64,000 nt of DNA from Candidimonas sp. SYP-B2681 (GTDB taxonomy: Bacteria; Pseudomonadota; Gammaproteobacteria; Burkholderiales; Burkholderiaceae_B). Shown here in pieces: positions 45,827 through 55,717 of this stretch. The DNA lies in the NCBI RefSeq assembly GCF_003971065.1, contig NZ_RYDV01000004.1, positions 186,001 through 250,000 on the forward strand. Direction: 5' to 3'. Under the pieces are notes generated by a model. That model was not told the DNA's origin and made no database searches. It saw only the letters and a program-made list of their open reading frames with translations. The stretch's first letter is position 1. Every line of letters begins with the position of its first letter. A program made the position numbers and the translations under genes.

Positions 45827-46783
45827 TCACCAGCTGCCGGAGGCCCCGCCGCCACCGCTGCCTCCTCCCCCGCCACCCATGCCGCCCATACCACCACCAC
45901 CGCCGCCGCCGCCGCCAAAACCTCCACCGAAGCCGCCGCCAAATCCGCCCCCCAATCCGCCGATTGCGCCGCCGCGCCGCGACGCTCGGGCCGAACTGCT
46001 ACGGCCACCCGCACCGAATTTGCGACCTATGCTGCTTAATATGAAAGCAACGAGCGCCGCCAGCAGACTGTAGCCAAAACTGCCGAACATAAGAAAAACG
46101 AAGACGCCGACCGCAAAGGCCGCGAAAGCAGCGGGCATAAAGAAGGTCATGACGGCCAGCGGGAGCAGCATGATCGCTGGTGATTCGTCAATGCTATCGG
46201 CGCTGTTGCTGGCGACCGGCGCAGGCAATGGCTCACCATCGACCAGCTTTGCCAGGCTTTCCACCCCTGCGGTAATGCCACCGGCGTAGTCGTTTTGCTT
46301 GAAGCGGGGGGTGACCTGTTCACGAATAATCCGGCCGGCGAGCAGATCGGGCACGGCGCCTTCCAAGCCATATCCGACTTCGATGCGCAGATGCCGATCG
46401 TCTTTTGCGACCACAAACAGAATGCCATCATCCACCTTTTTGCGTCCCAGACGCCACTGGTCAAAGACCCGCCGGGCATAACTTTCGATAGTGTCTTCGC
46501 CCGTCGTGGGAACAATCAGGACGGCAATTTGTGCGCCCTTGCGTTTCTCGAGATCCGCCAGGATCTGGCTTAAATGGCTTCGAGTATTTGAATCGAGCGT
46601 TCCGGTTTTGTCGGTAACCCAATTGGTTAGCGCTGGCACCGGGGCTGAAACCGCCAATGCAGGCGGCGGCATCAATAACCCAAATACGATGGCGAGGAAA
46701 ATCGTCCCCAACATCCGGACGAGGCTGGAGTTTGAGCCCCAGCCCTTATCACCGTATAGACCAACATATGTAGCAGCGTTCAT
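45827..46783 (-). CDS. YgcG-like TPM protein with glycine-rich tail
   Basis: 318 residues. Signal sequence MLGTIFLAIVFGLLMPPPALA, TPM domain (VTDKTGTLDSNTRSHLSQIL, IAVLIVPTTGEDTIESYARRVFDQW, DDRHLRIEVGYGLEGAVPD), two membrane helices (about 215-265) and a C-terminal tail of mostly glycine ending GGGASGSW. AGGA lies six bases before ATG 46783; an alternative start at 46714 would begin at the signal sequence. Same operon as lemA and the smaller TPM gene. Confidence 0.88.
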   Translation of the reverse strand: MNAATYVGLYGDKGWGSNSSLVRMLGTIFLAIVFGLLMPPPALAVSAPVPALTNWVTDKTGTLDSNTRSHLSQILADLEKRKGAQIAVLIVPTTGEDTIESYARRVFDQWRLGRKKVDDGILFVVAKDDRHLRIEVGYGLEGAVPDLLAGRIIREQVTPRFKQNDYAGGITAGVESLAKLVDGEPLPAPVASNSADSIDESPAIMLLPLAVMTFFMPAAFAAFAVGVFVFLMFGSFGYSLLAALVAFILSSIGRKFGAGGRSSSARASRRGGAIGGLGGGFGGGFGGGFGGGGGGGGGMGGMGGGGGGSGGGGASGSW

Positions 46784-46843
46784 CCCTAGTCCTATTAACC
46801 AGCTATCTGACGCCGGGCACTGTGCCGGCCCGGCCCAATGGCT

Positions 46844-47458
46844 TTACGATTTAGCGGGTTCGGGCAAGGAGAACTTGACCTCTGGGTCTTTGGTGATTTG
46901 GTCTTGCTTGGCCACGCCGTAATTTTCGATGGTGCGATAGCCGAAAATCTTGGCCGTGATCAGGGTGGGGAATTGGCGCACGATAAGGTTGTACTCTTGC
47001 ACGGCCTGGACATAGCGCCCGCGTTCGGTGGCGATGCGATTCTCGGTTCCTTCCAGCTGCGTCATCAGGTCACGAAAAAGGCCATCGCTTTTCAGTTGCG
47101 GATAATTTTCCGATACCGCGATCAGTCGCGACAGCGCCGAAGTCAATTGCCCCTGCGCTTCGTTGAAGCGCGCCATCAATTCCGGGTTTTCAAGATCGTT
47201 GGCATTTATCTGAATACTGCCCACCTTTGCTCGAGCTTCTGTGACCTGCGTCAGGACAGCCCGTTCATTGACCATGTAGGCATTCACTGAGTTGACCAGT
47301 TTAGGTACGAGCTCGGCACGGCGCTCGTACTGATTCAAGGTTTGAGACCACGCGGTCTTCACTTGCTCGTCCAGGCGCTGGATATCGTTATACCCGCAGC
47401 CGGCCAACACTACTGAAAGGCAAGGAAGAAGAACAAGTAACAGTAGACGTTTTATCAT
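46844..47458 (-). CDS. lemA: LemA-family lipoprotein
   Basis: 204 residues. Signal with lipobox LSVVLAGC, then the LemA helical bundle (YNDIQRLDEQVKTAWSQTLNQYERRAELVPKLVNSV, ENYPQLKSDGLFRDLMTQLEGTENRIATER). LemA occurs with TPM proteins in many bacteria, as here, and is thought to act at the membrane; the molecular function is unsettled. First gene of the three. Confidence 0.93.
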   Translation of the reverse strand: MIKRLLLLVLLPCLSVVLAGCGYNDIQRLDEQVKTAWSQTLNQYERRAELVPKLVNSVNAYMVNERAVLTQVTEARAKVGSIQINANDLENPELMARFNEAQGQLTSALSRLIAVSENYPQLKSDGLFRDLMTQLEGTENRIATERGRYVQAVQEYNLIVRQFPTLITAKIFGYRTIENYGVAKQDQITKDPEVKFSLPEPAKS

Positions 47459-47531
47459 GGCAAACCCGGGAAAAATAATAATGCTCAATTTACCGCAAAT
47501 TACCGCAATGGCGTTGAATCAGGAACCGATC

Positions 47532-47560
47532 TTCCAAAGCGCGGGCATCTGCGATATAAT
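47532..47560 (+). promoter_or_regulatory. Candidate promoter for rhlE
   Basis: TATAAT at 47555-47560 with TTCCAA at 47532-47537, 17 bases apart. The predicted leader is about 140 bases, and contains an ACGTGT/ACACGT stem near 47571-47591. Long leaders are common for cold-shock RNA helicases. Confidence 0.4.
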
Positions 47561-47704
47561 GCTAGATTACGTGTCGCACCAGTCAACACGTGTCTTGCAA
47601 AGCTATTCTTGCCTTGCCTGAGCTTTTTGCTCTCAATTTCTTTTATCGTCTGCCTAGATTGGTATCTCTCAACTCGAGCGATGGGCTGTCGCTGGAGTTA
47701 ATTC

Positions 47705-49135
47705 TTGAATACCGAAATTACATTTGCCTCCTTAGGGCTGGCGGAACCCCTTTTGCGTGCCATTACAGATACTGGCTACGTACATCCCACCCCTATCCAG
47801 GCAAAAGCCATCCCGCAAGTCATGTTGGGTGGAGACCTTTTGGCTGCTGCACAAACAGGCACTGGCAAAACCGCGGGTTTTACGCTGCCCATCCTGCATC
47901 GTCTGCTGCAAACGCCGGCACAAACCCGCAAGGCAGGTCAGCCACGTGTGCTGATTTTGACCCCAACCCGCGAATTAACAGCCCAGGTCGAAGAATCCGT
48001 GCGCGCTTATAGCCAGCACACGTCGATCCGATCCATGGTGATGTTCGGCGGCGTTAACATTAATCCGCAAATCAACGCCTTGCGCAAGCCGCTGGACATA
48101 CTGGTCGCCACCCCTGGCCGCCTGCTGGACCATGCGCAACAAAAAACAGTGGACTTGTCTGCTGTAGAGATACTGGTCCTGGACGAAGCCGACCGCATGC
48201 TGGACATGGGTTTCATTCGCGATATTCGCCGCATTATTTCGCTGCTGCCACGCAACCGTCAAAATCTGCTGTTCTCGGCGACGTTCTCGGATGAAATCCG
48301 CGAATTGTCCAAGGGTGTGCTGAACAATCCTATCGAGATCTCGGTTGCCACCCGCAACACGGCTTCCGAGCTCGTCACGCAGACGATGGTCATGACCGAA
48401 CAGTCGCACAAACGCGACCTGCTCAGCTACATCATCCGCGAAAGCGGCTGGCACCAGGTTCTTGTCTTCACGCGAACCAAGCATGGCGCCAATCGCCTGG
48501 CTGAGAAACTCGTCAAGGACGGTCTGGCTGCTGCCGCGATACACGGCAACAAGAGCCAGGCTGCACGCACCCGCGCACTGGCTGGTTTCAAGGACGGCAA
48601 GGTGGCTGTTCTGGTGGCGACCGATATCGCCGCCCGCGGTATCGATATCGACCAATTGCCGCATGTCGTCAATTTCGAACTGCCCAACGTCCCCGAAGAC
48701 TACGTGCATCGCATCGGCCGCACAGGCCGTGCCGGCAGTGAAGGTTCCGCCTTGTCCTTGGTCGACCGCACTGAAATCAAGCTACTGACCGCCATCGAGA
48801 AAGTCATCAAACGGCCTATCGAGCGCACCACCATTGCAGGCTGGTCGGCCGATATGGTCAAGGCCGAACCGGCACATGTACGTGCCGACGACGACCGCGT
48901 GCACCGCCGCTCGAACGCACCTCGCAAAACCGGCAGCAATGGCGCTGGCGCCCGGCCCGCGGGACGCTCCGGTGATTCTCGCCGCGCACCCAGCCCCCGT
49001 CCTGAAGGCGGTGCTGGCCGACCTGCGGCATCCGCACGACCTGCGGGCGCCCCGTCTTCGGCAGGCCAGCCACGCCATCGCAGCGCCCCAAGCCGGACCA
49101 CAGGCGGACAACGCCCGGCTCTCTTGGGAAAATAA
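47705..49135 (+). CDS. rhlE: DEAD-box ATP-dependent RNA helicase (RhlE type)
   Basis: 476 residues. Q motif [11 protein letters not shown], Walker A AQTGTGKT (49-56), DEAD in [16 protein letters not shown] in FSATFS, and [10 protein letters not shown], followed by a basic Arg/Gly/Pro/Ala-rich tail of about 95 residues that likely binds RNA. Start is TTG 47705, with GGAG at 47694-47697; no ATG fits the conserved opening. RhlE remodels ribosome precursors and RNA at low temperature. Confidence 0.92.
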   Translation: MNTEITFASLGLAEPLLRAITDTGYVHPTPIQAKAIPQVMLGGDLLAAAQTGTGKTAGFTLPILHRLLQTPAQTRKAGQPRVLILTPTRELTAQVEESVRAYSQHTSIRSMVMFGGVNINPQINALRKPLDILVATPGRLLDHAQQKTVDLSAVEILVLDEADRMLDMGFIRDIRRIISLLPRNRQNLLFSATFSDEIRELSKGVLNNPIEISVATRNTASELVTQTMVMTEQSHKRDLLSYIIRESGWHQVLVFTRTKHGANRLAEKLVKDGLAAAAIHGNKSQAARTRALAGFKDGKVAVLVATDIAARGIDIDQLPHVVNFELPNVPEDYVHRIGRTGRAGSEGSALSLVDRTEIKLLTAIEKVIKRPIERTTIAGWSADMVKAEPAHVRADDDRVHRRSNAPRKTGSNGAGARPAGRSGDSRRAPSPRPEGGAGRPAASARPAGAPSSAGQPRHRSAPSRTTGGQRPALLGK

Positions 49136-49177
49136 GGCGTATTATTTCGCCAATCCCATTCTGGCTGGCTGAACTTC

Positions 49178-49807
49178 ATGTCCTTATCTACCTGGCTCGC
49201 TTTCTTTGCCGCATCGTGGGCGATTTCGTTTTCGCCCGGCCCTGGCGCCATTTCAGCCATGGCCTCGGGACTAAAGTATGGCTTTCGACGCGGTTACTGG
49301 ACGACAGTCGGGCTGATCCTGGGTATTTTGATACAGTTCATCGTGGTCGCGGTAGGGCTCGGCGCCCTGCTCGCCGCGTCGGAAGTGGCATTTGCGGTAG
49401 TGAAGTGGTTGGGCGTGGCCTACCTGATTTATCTGGGCTACAAACAGTTTCGCACCGATGCCGCTCCGGTCGCGGTCGAATCCAGTCAAGCCACTCGCTC
49501 TACTATCCGTGAACTGATTCTGCGCGGGCTCCTGATCAATATCACCAATCCCAAAGGTTCGGTATTCTTGCTGGCAGTAGTCCCGCAATTCCTGGATTTG
49601 TCGCAGCCCTTGGCAATCCAGTATGTTGTAATAGCGGCGACGCTGTGCTTTACCGATCTGGTTGCCATGGGTTGCTACACCACCCTGGCTTCCCGCATAT
49701 TGCGGCTATTGCGCAGTCCCCGGCACATTCGCTGGGTCAATCGTACATTTGGTGCTCTATTCATATTGGCCGGCACGGTGCTGGCCTCGTTCAGTCATCA
49801 TAAGTGA
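49178..49807 (+). CDS. LysE/RhtB-family amino acid exporter
   Basis: 209 residues, six membrane helices. FAASWAISFSPGPGAISAMASGLKYGFRRGYWTTVGLILG is the family opening and GLLINITNPKGSVFLLAVVPQFLD the second signature. Members export lysine, threonine, homoserine or related compounds. It is followed by prfC; no neighbouring regulator suggests a substrate. Confidence 0.92.
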   Translation: MSLSTWLAFFAASWAISFSPGPGAISAMASGLKYGFRRGYWTTVGLILGILIQFIVVAVGLGALLAASEVAFAVVKWLGVAYLIYLGYKQFRTDAAPVAVESSQATRSTIRELILRGLLINITNPKGSVFLLAVVPQFLDLSQPLAIQYVVIAATLCFTDLVAMGCYTTLASRILRLLRSPRHIRWVNRTFGALFILAGTVLASFSHHK

Positions 49808-49873
49808 ATCCTGTGCTGCACGTCATGGCGGCCCGTTTCCGGCTCCTGTGATAACAGACGCTAAAATAAAACT

Positions 49874-51481
49874 ATGAGCATTTCCCAAGAAGTCGCGCGG
49901 CGACGCACATTTGCCATTATTTCCCACCCTGACGCGGGCAAAACCACCCTGACAGAAAAACTCCTGCTGTTCGCAGGGGCGATCCAGATTGCCGGAAGCG
50001 TGAAAGCGCGTAAAGCCAGTCGTCATGCCTCGTCAGACTGGATGGAAATTGAGAAACAACGGGGAATTTCCGTGGCCTCCTCGGTCATGCAGATGGAATA
50101 TCGCGACTGCGTAATCAACCTGCTCGATACCCCGGGACACCAGGATTTCTCTGAAGATACCTATCGGGTGCTGACTGCGGTCGATGCCGCGCTAATGGTC
50201 ATCGACGCTGCCAATGGCGTCGAACCGCAAACGATACGCCTGCTGCAAGTATGCCGGGCACGAAACACGCCCATTATTACGTTCATCAACAAGCTCGACC
50301 GCGAAGTACAGGAGCCGCTAAACCTCCTGTCCGAGATCGAGGGGCACTTGGGCATGGACGCTGTCCCCTTTTCATGGCCGGTCGGCATGGGTCGTTCGTT
50401 TGGCGGCGTCTTCGATATCCGCAGGAATCGCATGCGCGTTTTCCGCGCCGGGCAAGAGCGCCGGGCCGACCACGATGATCTGATCGACGGGCTGGACAAT
50501 CCGATCATCGCAGAGCGCTTTGGCGATGCTTTCGTCAAGGCCAATGAAGAGATCGAACTTATCAATGCCGCCGCGCCGGCCTTTGACGCGGCAGAATTTC
50601 TCGCTGGCAGACAGACACCCGTATTCTTTGGCTCCGCCATCAATAACTTCGGCGTCCAGGAAGTTCTGGATGCCTTGGTAGACCTTGCTCCGAGACCTGG
50701 CGCACGCATGGCCTTGCAACGTGAAGTCAAACCCGACGAGCCAAAATTCAGCGGTGTCGTATTCAAAGTACAGGCCAATATGGATCCGGCCCATCGGGAC
50801 CGCGTGGCTTTCGTACGCGTGAGCTCCGGTCGCTTCGATCGGGGCATGCGCCTGAAAGTATCGCGCACTGGCAAAGAAATGCGCCCGAACAACGTCGTTT
50901 CTTTCCTGTCACAGCGGCGAGAGCTGTTGGATGAGGCCTATGCCGGTGACGTGATCGGCATCCCGAACCACGGCGTCCTGCAACTGGGTGATGTGCTGAC
51001 GGAAGGCGAAACCCTTCAGTTCACCGGGCTCCCCTTTTTCGCACCCGAACTTTTCCAGGCAGTCGAAGTCAAAGATCCCATGCGTACCAAGCAATTGCGG
51101 GTCGGCTTGACCCAATTGGGTGAAGAAGGTGCGATTCAGGTTTTCCGCCCAGAAGCAGCCGGCGGCTCGTTGCTGCTAGGCGCCGTGGGACAACTTCAGT
51201 TCGAAGTCGTCGCCCACAGGCTGAAAACAGAGTATGGGGTAGACGCCCGGCTAATGCCATCGCGTTACAACATGGCACGTTGGATTACAGCCTCGGACCC
51301 TAAAATCTTGCGAAAATTCATGGATGCCAACGCGGCAAACATCGCCTATGATGTTGTCGATGCCGTTGCTTTCTTGGCAAGTTCGCCAGCTCAATTGCGG
51401 GTAGCGCAAGAACTGTATCCCGGTGTGGAATTCCATGCCATGCGCGAGCACGGTGGCCAGGTCTTTGGACAAAATGCATAA
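49874..51481 (+). CDS. prfC: Peptide chain release factor 3
   Basis: 535 residues, full length. Translational GTPase that recycles RF1/RF2 from the ribosome. G1 SHPDAGKT (17-24), the switch GISVASSVMQM, G3 DTPGHQDFSEDTYR, G4 NKLD in TFINKLDREVQEP, and the RF3-specific C-terminal domain. No ribosome site stronger than GGCTCC/CTAAA is seen before ATG 49874, yet the N-terminus matches the family. Confidence 0.96.
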   Translation: MSISQEVARRRTFAIISHPDAGKTTLTEKLLLFAGAIQIAGSVKARKASRHASSDWMEIEKQRGISVASSVMQMEYRDCVINLLDTPGHQDFSEDTYRVLTAVDAALMVIDAANGVEPQTIRLLQVCRARNTPIITFINKLDREVQEPLNLLSEIEGHLGMDAVPFSWPVGMGRSFGGVFDIRRNRMRVFRAGQERRADHDDLIDGLDNPIIAERFGDAFVKANEEIELINAAAPAFDAAEFLAGRQTPVFFGSAINNFGVQEVLDALVDLAPRPGARMALQREVKPDEPKFSGVVFKVQANMDPAHRDRVAFVRVSSGRFDRGMRLKVSRTGKEMRPNNVVSFLSQRRELLDEAYAGDVIGIPNHGVLQLGDVLTEGETLQFTGLPFFAPELFQAVEVKDPMRTKQLRVGLTQLGEEGAIQVFRPEAAGGSLLLGAVGQLQFEVVAHRLKTEYGVDARLMPSRYNMARWITASDPKILRKFMDANAANIAYDVVDAVAFLASSPAQLRVAQELYPGVEFHAMREHGGQVFGQNA

Positions 51482-51559
51482 GCGCTCAGTCAGCCTTATA
51501 CGTTTTTCCAAAGTGTCCAGCTTATTTACCGGGCTTCCTTTCCCAGACAGAGGGTAATA

Positions 51560-52210
51560 ATGTCCTGGCGTTTCATCTTTGTAATACTACTAGTAGCCGC
51601 AGGTGCTTCAGCCTGGGGTGGGATTCGATTAGGCGACTGGCTCGTCGCGCACGGCCCGGTGGCACCGGTCATCGAGGAACCCCCCGAGCTCTCAACCGTA
51701 CCAGTGCTTGACGCCAATGGTCTGCCCTATGTGGCGCAGCCGCCCCAGCCTCTCATGAACGGTCAGCTCGGCGTGCCGAGCGAAACGCCTCAAATCGCCT
51801 GGGAGATACCTGCGAAATCACTGGACGAAACCAAGTCAAATTCTACGATAGCGCTTGCCACCACAACCATCACCATGGACGAGGCCGTGCAAATTGCCGC
51901 TTCGGGGAATCAAGGGTTTCATGGGATTGCCGACGTCGGCGACTTGGGACTCGGTGACAACGGCTACAACGTTGCCCAGCAAGGCTTACAGCCCATCGAA
52001 GTGGCACCGCCGCCGCCCGCTCCAGAACCGCAGCCCGCTGCTGCTCCTAGCAATCCAGCATGGCAAGCCAGCCTGCGCCAGGACTTGCAAGCCTGTAGTG
52101 CTCAAAGCTTCTTTGATCGCCCTAGCTGCGCGTGGGCCGCACGCAATAAGTATTGCGAACCCAATAACGCCTGGGGACGCACACGCGACTGCCCGGCAAA
52201 AAGTTTCTAA
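51560..52210 (+). CDS. Membrane-anchored protein with Cys-rich C-terminal module
   Basis: 216 residues. N-terminal membrane helix (FIFVILLVAAGASAWGGIRL), a Pro/Ala-rich linker, and a compact C-terminal segment of about 45 residues with four cysteines (LQACSAQSFFDRPSCAW, NKYCEPNN, TRDCPAKSF). The module recalls the small Cys motifs found at the end of some betaproteobacterial TonB-like or exported proteins. AGGGTAAT precedes ATG 51560. Convergent with bfr. Function unknown. Confidence 0.75.
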   Translation: MSWRFIFVILLVAAGASAWGGIRLGDWLVAHGPVAPVIEEPPELSTVPVLDANGLPYVAQPPQPLMNGQLGVPSETPQIAWEIPAKSLDETKSNSTIALATTTITMDEAVQIAASGNQGFHGIADVGDLGLGDNGYNVAQQGLQPIEVAPPPPAPEPQPAAAPSNPAWQASLRQDLQACSAQSFFDRPSCAWAARNKYCEPNNAWGRTRDCPAKSF

Positions 52211-52259
52211 GGGACGCCCCTACGATACGTCGTGCATGGGGGCGCCGCGCACAGCGCGA

Positions 52260-52739
52260 TCAGTCGCTTAATTCGCCCATTTGGGATTGCAGGTAATTTT
52301 GCAGCCCCACTTTTTGTACCAGCTCCATTTGGGTTTCCAGCCAATCGATGTGCTCTTCAGTATCGTTCAGGATGTCCTGAAACAAATCGCGCGACACGTA
52401 ATCACGAACCGATTCGCAATAGGCGATGGCTTCCTTCACCGTTTCCTGCGCGCCGCTTTCCAGCCGGTGATCACAGGACAAAATCTCAGGAACGTTCTCA
52501 CCTATCAAGAGCTTGTGCAAATCTTGCAGATTAGGCAGACCATCCAGCATGAAAATCCGCTCCATCAAGCGATCGGCGTGCTTCATTTCCCCAATTGACT
52601 CGTCGTATTCATGCTTGCCCAATTTATTCAGACCCCAGTGATCCAACATGCGGGCATGTAGAAAATACTGGTTGATTGCGGTAAGTTCATTTTTAAGCTG
52701 CGCATTCAAATACTGAATAACGGTTTTGTCGCCTTTCAT
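52260..52739 (-). CDS. bfr: Bacterioferritin
   Basis: 159 residues. Forms a 24-mer iron store with heme. Ferroxidase ligands include Glu18 (NELTAINQY), Glu51 and His54 (GEMKHADR), and Met52 is the heme ligand. AGGAG seven bases upstream fixes ATG 52739 over the ATGs at 52745 and 52757. bfd lies upstream on the same strand, the typical pair. Confidence 0.96.
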   Translation of the reverse strand: MKGDKTVIQYLNAQLKNELTAINQYFLHARMLDHWGLNKLGKHEYDESIGEMKHADRLMERIFMLDGLPNLQDLHKLLIGENVPEILSCDHRLESGAQETVKEAIAYCESVRDYVSRDLFQDILNDTEEHIDWLETQMELVQKVGLQNYLQSQMGELSD

Positions 52740-53057
52740 GTCCATACTCCTGAGCAAGGTGAAGATCGATAGCAGTACCGATAGCGGGCGCCTGGGTGTC
52801 TAGGTACCGCAGGCACCATATGTTGGCGTATAAGGCTACCATGCCGGTCCGATATTTTCAGCTTTACCAGGGTATTTTGAAAGCGGAGTTTTCGTCCACC
52901 ACCTTGCTGCAGAATTACGCGACACCGACTTTCCAGTGCGCTTGGGCCCACATTGGACAATTCTTTACAGGGACGCAGCCATGAACCGCGGCAGAATGCC
53001 GCGTTGGGGGAAATAGTGGGATAAGCAGGAGGATCCGCTAGATGGTTATCTGGCGAA
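52740..53057 (-). promoter_or_regulatory. bfd-bfr intergenic region
   Basis: 318 bp. A hairpin (CGCGGCA with TGCCGCG near 52987-53003) is visible without T-run and may mark the bfd transcript end. I see no confident Fur box or promoter; small frames have no similarity. bfr is probably transcribed from within this stretch. Confidence 0.35.
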
Positions 53058-53336
53058 TCAGGCGCGCCGAACCGATACTGCAACCATCGTTTCGACTATC
53101 GTCACCAAGCCGGAATCATTCGCGGCATTCAATACGGGCGTACCGGCTTCCTGGCGAACGGTCGCCTGGCCGGCATACCGACCACCGGGCAAATATTCTT
53201 CGGCGGTCTCGGCGCAACAGCCGCAACTTGTCGCGACCCCAAGCCGAGCTTGCAAATCGGACATAGTGATGGCGCCATCGGCCACAGCCGACTGAACCTG
53301 GCGCTCTGTGATCGCATTGCAGATACAAATGAACAT
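53058..53336 (-). CDS. bfd: Bacterioferritin-associated ferredoxin
   Basis: 92 residues. [2Fe-2S] ligands Cys4, Cys6 (MFICICNAI) and Cys38, Cys41 (SCGCC) match the family. Bfd reduces the bacterioferritin core to release iron. The C-terminal 35 residues exceed the usual 64-residue length, as in other Burkholderiales. ATG 53336 starts the conserved reading; the upstream extension is hydrophobic and not conserved. Confidence 0.92.
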   Translation of the reverse strand: MFICICNAITERQVQSAVADGAITMSDLQARLGVATSCGCCAETAEEYLPGGRYAGQATVRQEAGTPVLNAANDSGLVTIVETMVAVSVRRA

Positions 53337-53427
53337 GAGAATAATTATCATCCAGGATCGAATAAAAATCAATCCAGGCTAACAAATTTTTACGCGATCG
53401 CGATAGATCGCTTCATTACCCTTCCGA

Positions 53428-54837
53428 TTAAGGGGTTTCCAGTGCCGCCCGGGCTTTCCGTAAAATAGCGGGTTCGATACCGGCCGCCTCGCGGTATTTG
53501 GCAACGGTACGCCGCGCAATAACCACCCCCTGCTCAGCCAGGCGAATGGCAATCTGGCTGTCCGACAAAGGTTTCTTGCTGGATTCTTCCCCTACGAGCT
53601 TAAGGATTAGCGAACGCACCGCTGTGGCGGAGGTTGTCTCCCCGTCGTCGGTTTGCAACGCCGCGCCGAAAAAACGCTTCAGCTCGATAACGCCCCATGG
53701 CGACTGCAAAAATTTCTGGCGCGTGGCGCGTGAAATGGTCGATTCGTGCAGTTCGAGTTCTTGCGCAATGTCTCGCAATAGCAACGGCCGCATCGCGCGA
53801 ACCCCATGCTCGAAATAGTCTTGCTGGCGATCCACAATCGCCTGTGTGACCCGCATAATGGTGACAAAACGCTGATTCGTGCTTTTAATAAACCCATGCG
53901 CCTGCTGCAGTTGCCCCTGCATCGCGGGAGCCACTGGAGCCTTTGCCAGCAGGCTTTCATAGACTGCATTGATTCGCAATTTCGGCACGACGGCAGGATT
54001 CAGACTAGCCTGCCATCGGCTTTTTACTTTGCGAATCAACACATCCGGTGTCACGTAATCGGCCGTAGCAATGGCCCAATTGCGGGCCGGCCTGGGCTCC
54101 AGCTGCAGCAACAAAGTATGGGCTGCACGCAAGGTATGCTGGGTGCATGACAGCGCATCTCGTAGACGGTTCAAATTTCCCGAGGCCAGAATGCCTAAAT
54201 GATCCCGCGCAATTTGCGTGGCGCACGCGACAATGTCTGCAGGCAGCGGCGTTTCGGCAACCGCTTGTAAGTGATTCAACTGCAGACAAAGGCATTCAGA
54301 CAATGATCGCGCCGCCACACCAGGCGGATCGAAGGACTGCAGCAAACGCAGGGCCGTTTGTAGTTCGTCGATGTCAACGTCGAGTTCCACCGGAAGGTAT
54401 TCGAGAATATCGTCCAACGAAGTGGGCAAATAACCGTTTTGATCGAGTTCGTCGATCAACAAGGTGATCAGAGCGCAGTCGCGCGGCGGCGCATGCGTGA
54501 CATGCAACTGTTGCAACAGATGGTCTTGCAAAGTTTCGGTTAGCGCAGATTCAGGGCGCGCTTGTTCGTCGTCAGCACTATTATTGCTGGCACGGTTGGC
54601 AGAACTTAAAAGCGGCCAACGTTCGTCCTGTTCCTGGGCCTCGTCGGCTACCGTATCGACAACATCGATGTCATACTCTTCCTCGTCCTCGAGCATAGGA
54701 TTATCAAGCAGGGCCTGAGCCAGTTCCAGCTCCAGCTCTTGAGCCGATAACTGCAACAATCGTATCGATTGCTGCAGCTGAGGCGTCAAGGCCAGCTGCT
54801 GATTCTGCCGAAGTTCTAATGACTGACGCGATTGCAT
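53428..54837 (-). CDS. rpoN: RNA polymerase sigma-54 factor
   Basis: 469 residues. N-terminal activator-interacting region (SLELRQNQQLALTPQLQQSIRLLQLSAQELELEL), an acidic linker, the core-binding domain, the DNA-binding HTH and the RpoN box ARRTVAKYRE near the C-terminus. Directs transcription of nitrogen and motility genes with bacterial enhancer proteins. Only 16 bp separate its start from the divergent gene at 54854, so the promoter must lie inside that gene or give a nearly leaderless transcript. Confidence 0.96.
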   Translation of the reverse strand: MQSRQSLELRQNQQLALTPQLQQSIRLLQLSAQELELELAQALLDNPMLEDEEEYDIDVVDTVADEAQEQDERWPLLSSANRASNNSADDEQARPESALTETLQDHLLQQLHVTHAPPRDCALITLLIDELDQNGYLPTSLDDILEYLPVELDVDIDELQTALRLLQSFDPPGVAARSLSECLCLQLNHLQAVAETPLPADIVACATQIARDHLGILASGNLNRLRDALSCTQHTLRAAHTLLLQLEPRPARNWAIATADYVTPDVLIRKVKSRWQASLNPAVVPKLRINAVYESLLAKAPVAPAMQGQLQQAHGFIKSTNQRFVTIMRVTQAIVDRQQDYFEHGVRAMRPLLLRDIAQELELHESTISRATRQKFLQSPWGVIELKRFFGAALQTDDGETTSATAVRSLILKLVGEESSKKPLSDSQIAIRLAEQGVVIARRTVAKYREAAGIEPAILRKARAALETP

Positions 54838-54853
54838 AGTTAAAATAAGTTAT

Positions 54854-55402
54854 ATGAAAGCAAATACTCAACAGCCCACCCGCCAAGACATTTCGTTGTT
54901 ACGCAATACTTTACTAAAGCTGACCGCCACGCAAAAAATCTTGTGCGTCGTGGTTGTCATCTTGGTGGCCCTCGTTTGGTATCAACTGCTGAACCGGCTT
55001 GTTGCCTTCGGCCGAGATCTCGACTATAGCGGTCTACATGCGCTCGGTGTGCAAACCATTGCGCTGATTAAACAATACAACCCGTTTTTCTGGTGGGCGA
55101 TCGTGGCGCTGTGCACCCTTATTATTGCTTATTTTTTGTATGGGTTTGTACAAAGCATTCAGCAACGTGCACGCATGAGGCATGTCAGCGAAGACACCAT
55201 CGCGATGCTATCGCGGAACTTGTCCGAGCCGGCGCTGGAAGTCTTGCGGTGGGCATGGCACGACCGTCGTAACCCCATTACCGTAGGCGATCTGCAACGG
55301 GCGGTGCACGAATTGCGCAGCGGCCGGGCCGCCAAAATCACCCTTGCGCGACGCCATTCGGTATTGATCGACGTGCCTGTGATCCCCGCGTCGGATCAAT
55401 AA
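54854..55402 (+). CDS. Two-helix membrane protein of unknown function
   Basis: 182 residues. Two membrane helices (ILCVVVVILVALVWYQLL and FFWWAIVALCTLIIAYFLYGFV) and a soluble C-terminal domain of about 80 residues (EDTIAMLSRNLSEPALEVLRWAWHDRRNPITVGDLQRAV). I do not recognise the family. Divergent from rpoN with a 16-bp gap and followed by the leuA leader region. Confidence 0.75.
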   Translation: MKANTQQPTRQDISLLRNTLLKLTATQKILCVVVVILVALVWYQLLNRLVAFGRDLDYSGLHALGVQTIALIKQYNPFFWWAIVALCTLIIAYFLYGFVQSIQQRARMRHVSEDTIAMLSRNLSEPALEVLRWAWHDRRNPITVGDLQRAVHELRSGRAAKITLARRHSVLIDVPVIPASDQ

Positions 55403-55441
55403 AAGTTGCCTATTTGTTGAAAATATGGTTGACTATCACCT

Positions 55442-55588
55442 ATGACGACCGAACACGCTTTTCCTCATAACACCGTATCCCGCAGCCGCGCTGCCGGATC
55501 GGCGTTACGTGTTCTACGCGATCCTTCGCGCATTCTCTTGTCGTCGCTCGCGCTATCGCTGCTACTACCGATCGGTTGCCGGACCTAG
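55442..55588 (+). CDS. Possible leucine-rich leader peptide of leuA
   Basis: 48 codons, ATG 55442 to TAG 55586-55588, 129 bp before leuA. Nine Leu residues, seven within codons 32-42 (ILLSSLALSLLLP), with repeated CTA codons, which are otherwise uncommon here. This is the pattern expected for attenuation by leucine supply. Downstream, GTGGC and GCCAC (about 55594-55624) can pair before ATTTT. Against it: no ribosome site is visible before the ATG and the terminator stem is weak. Confidence 0.35.
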   Translation: MTTEHAFPHNTVSRSRAAGSALRVLRDPSRILLSSLALSLLLPIGCRT

Positions 55589-55717
55589 CGTCTCGTGGCA
55601 GTTCGGCAGCCCAGTTTCAGCCACATTTTCCATATCACCGTTATTGTGTACCCAAGAGCTTTGTCCCAGATGCTCCGGTGATTGCGTCAGATACTATCCA
55701 TATCAAACAGGTGTCCC

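Noticed and set aside
45840-45990. Dense CCG/CCA triplet run that looks like a DNA repeat
   Set aside because: It encodes the glycine-rich tail of the TPM protein on the minus strand; such tails are normal for the family.
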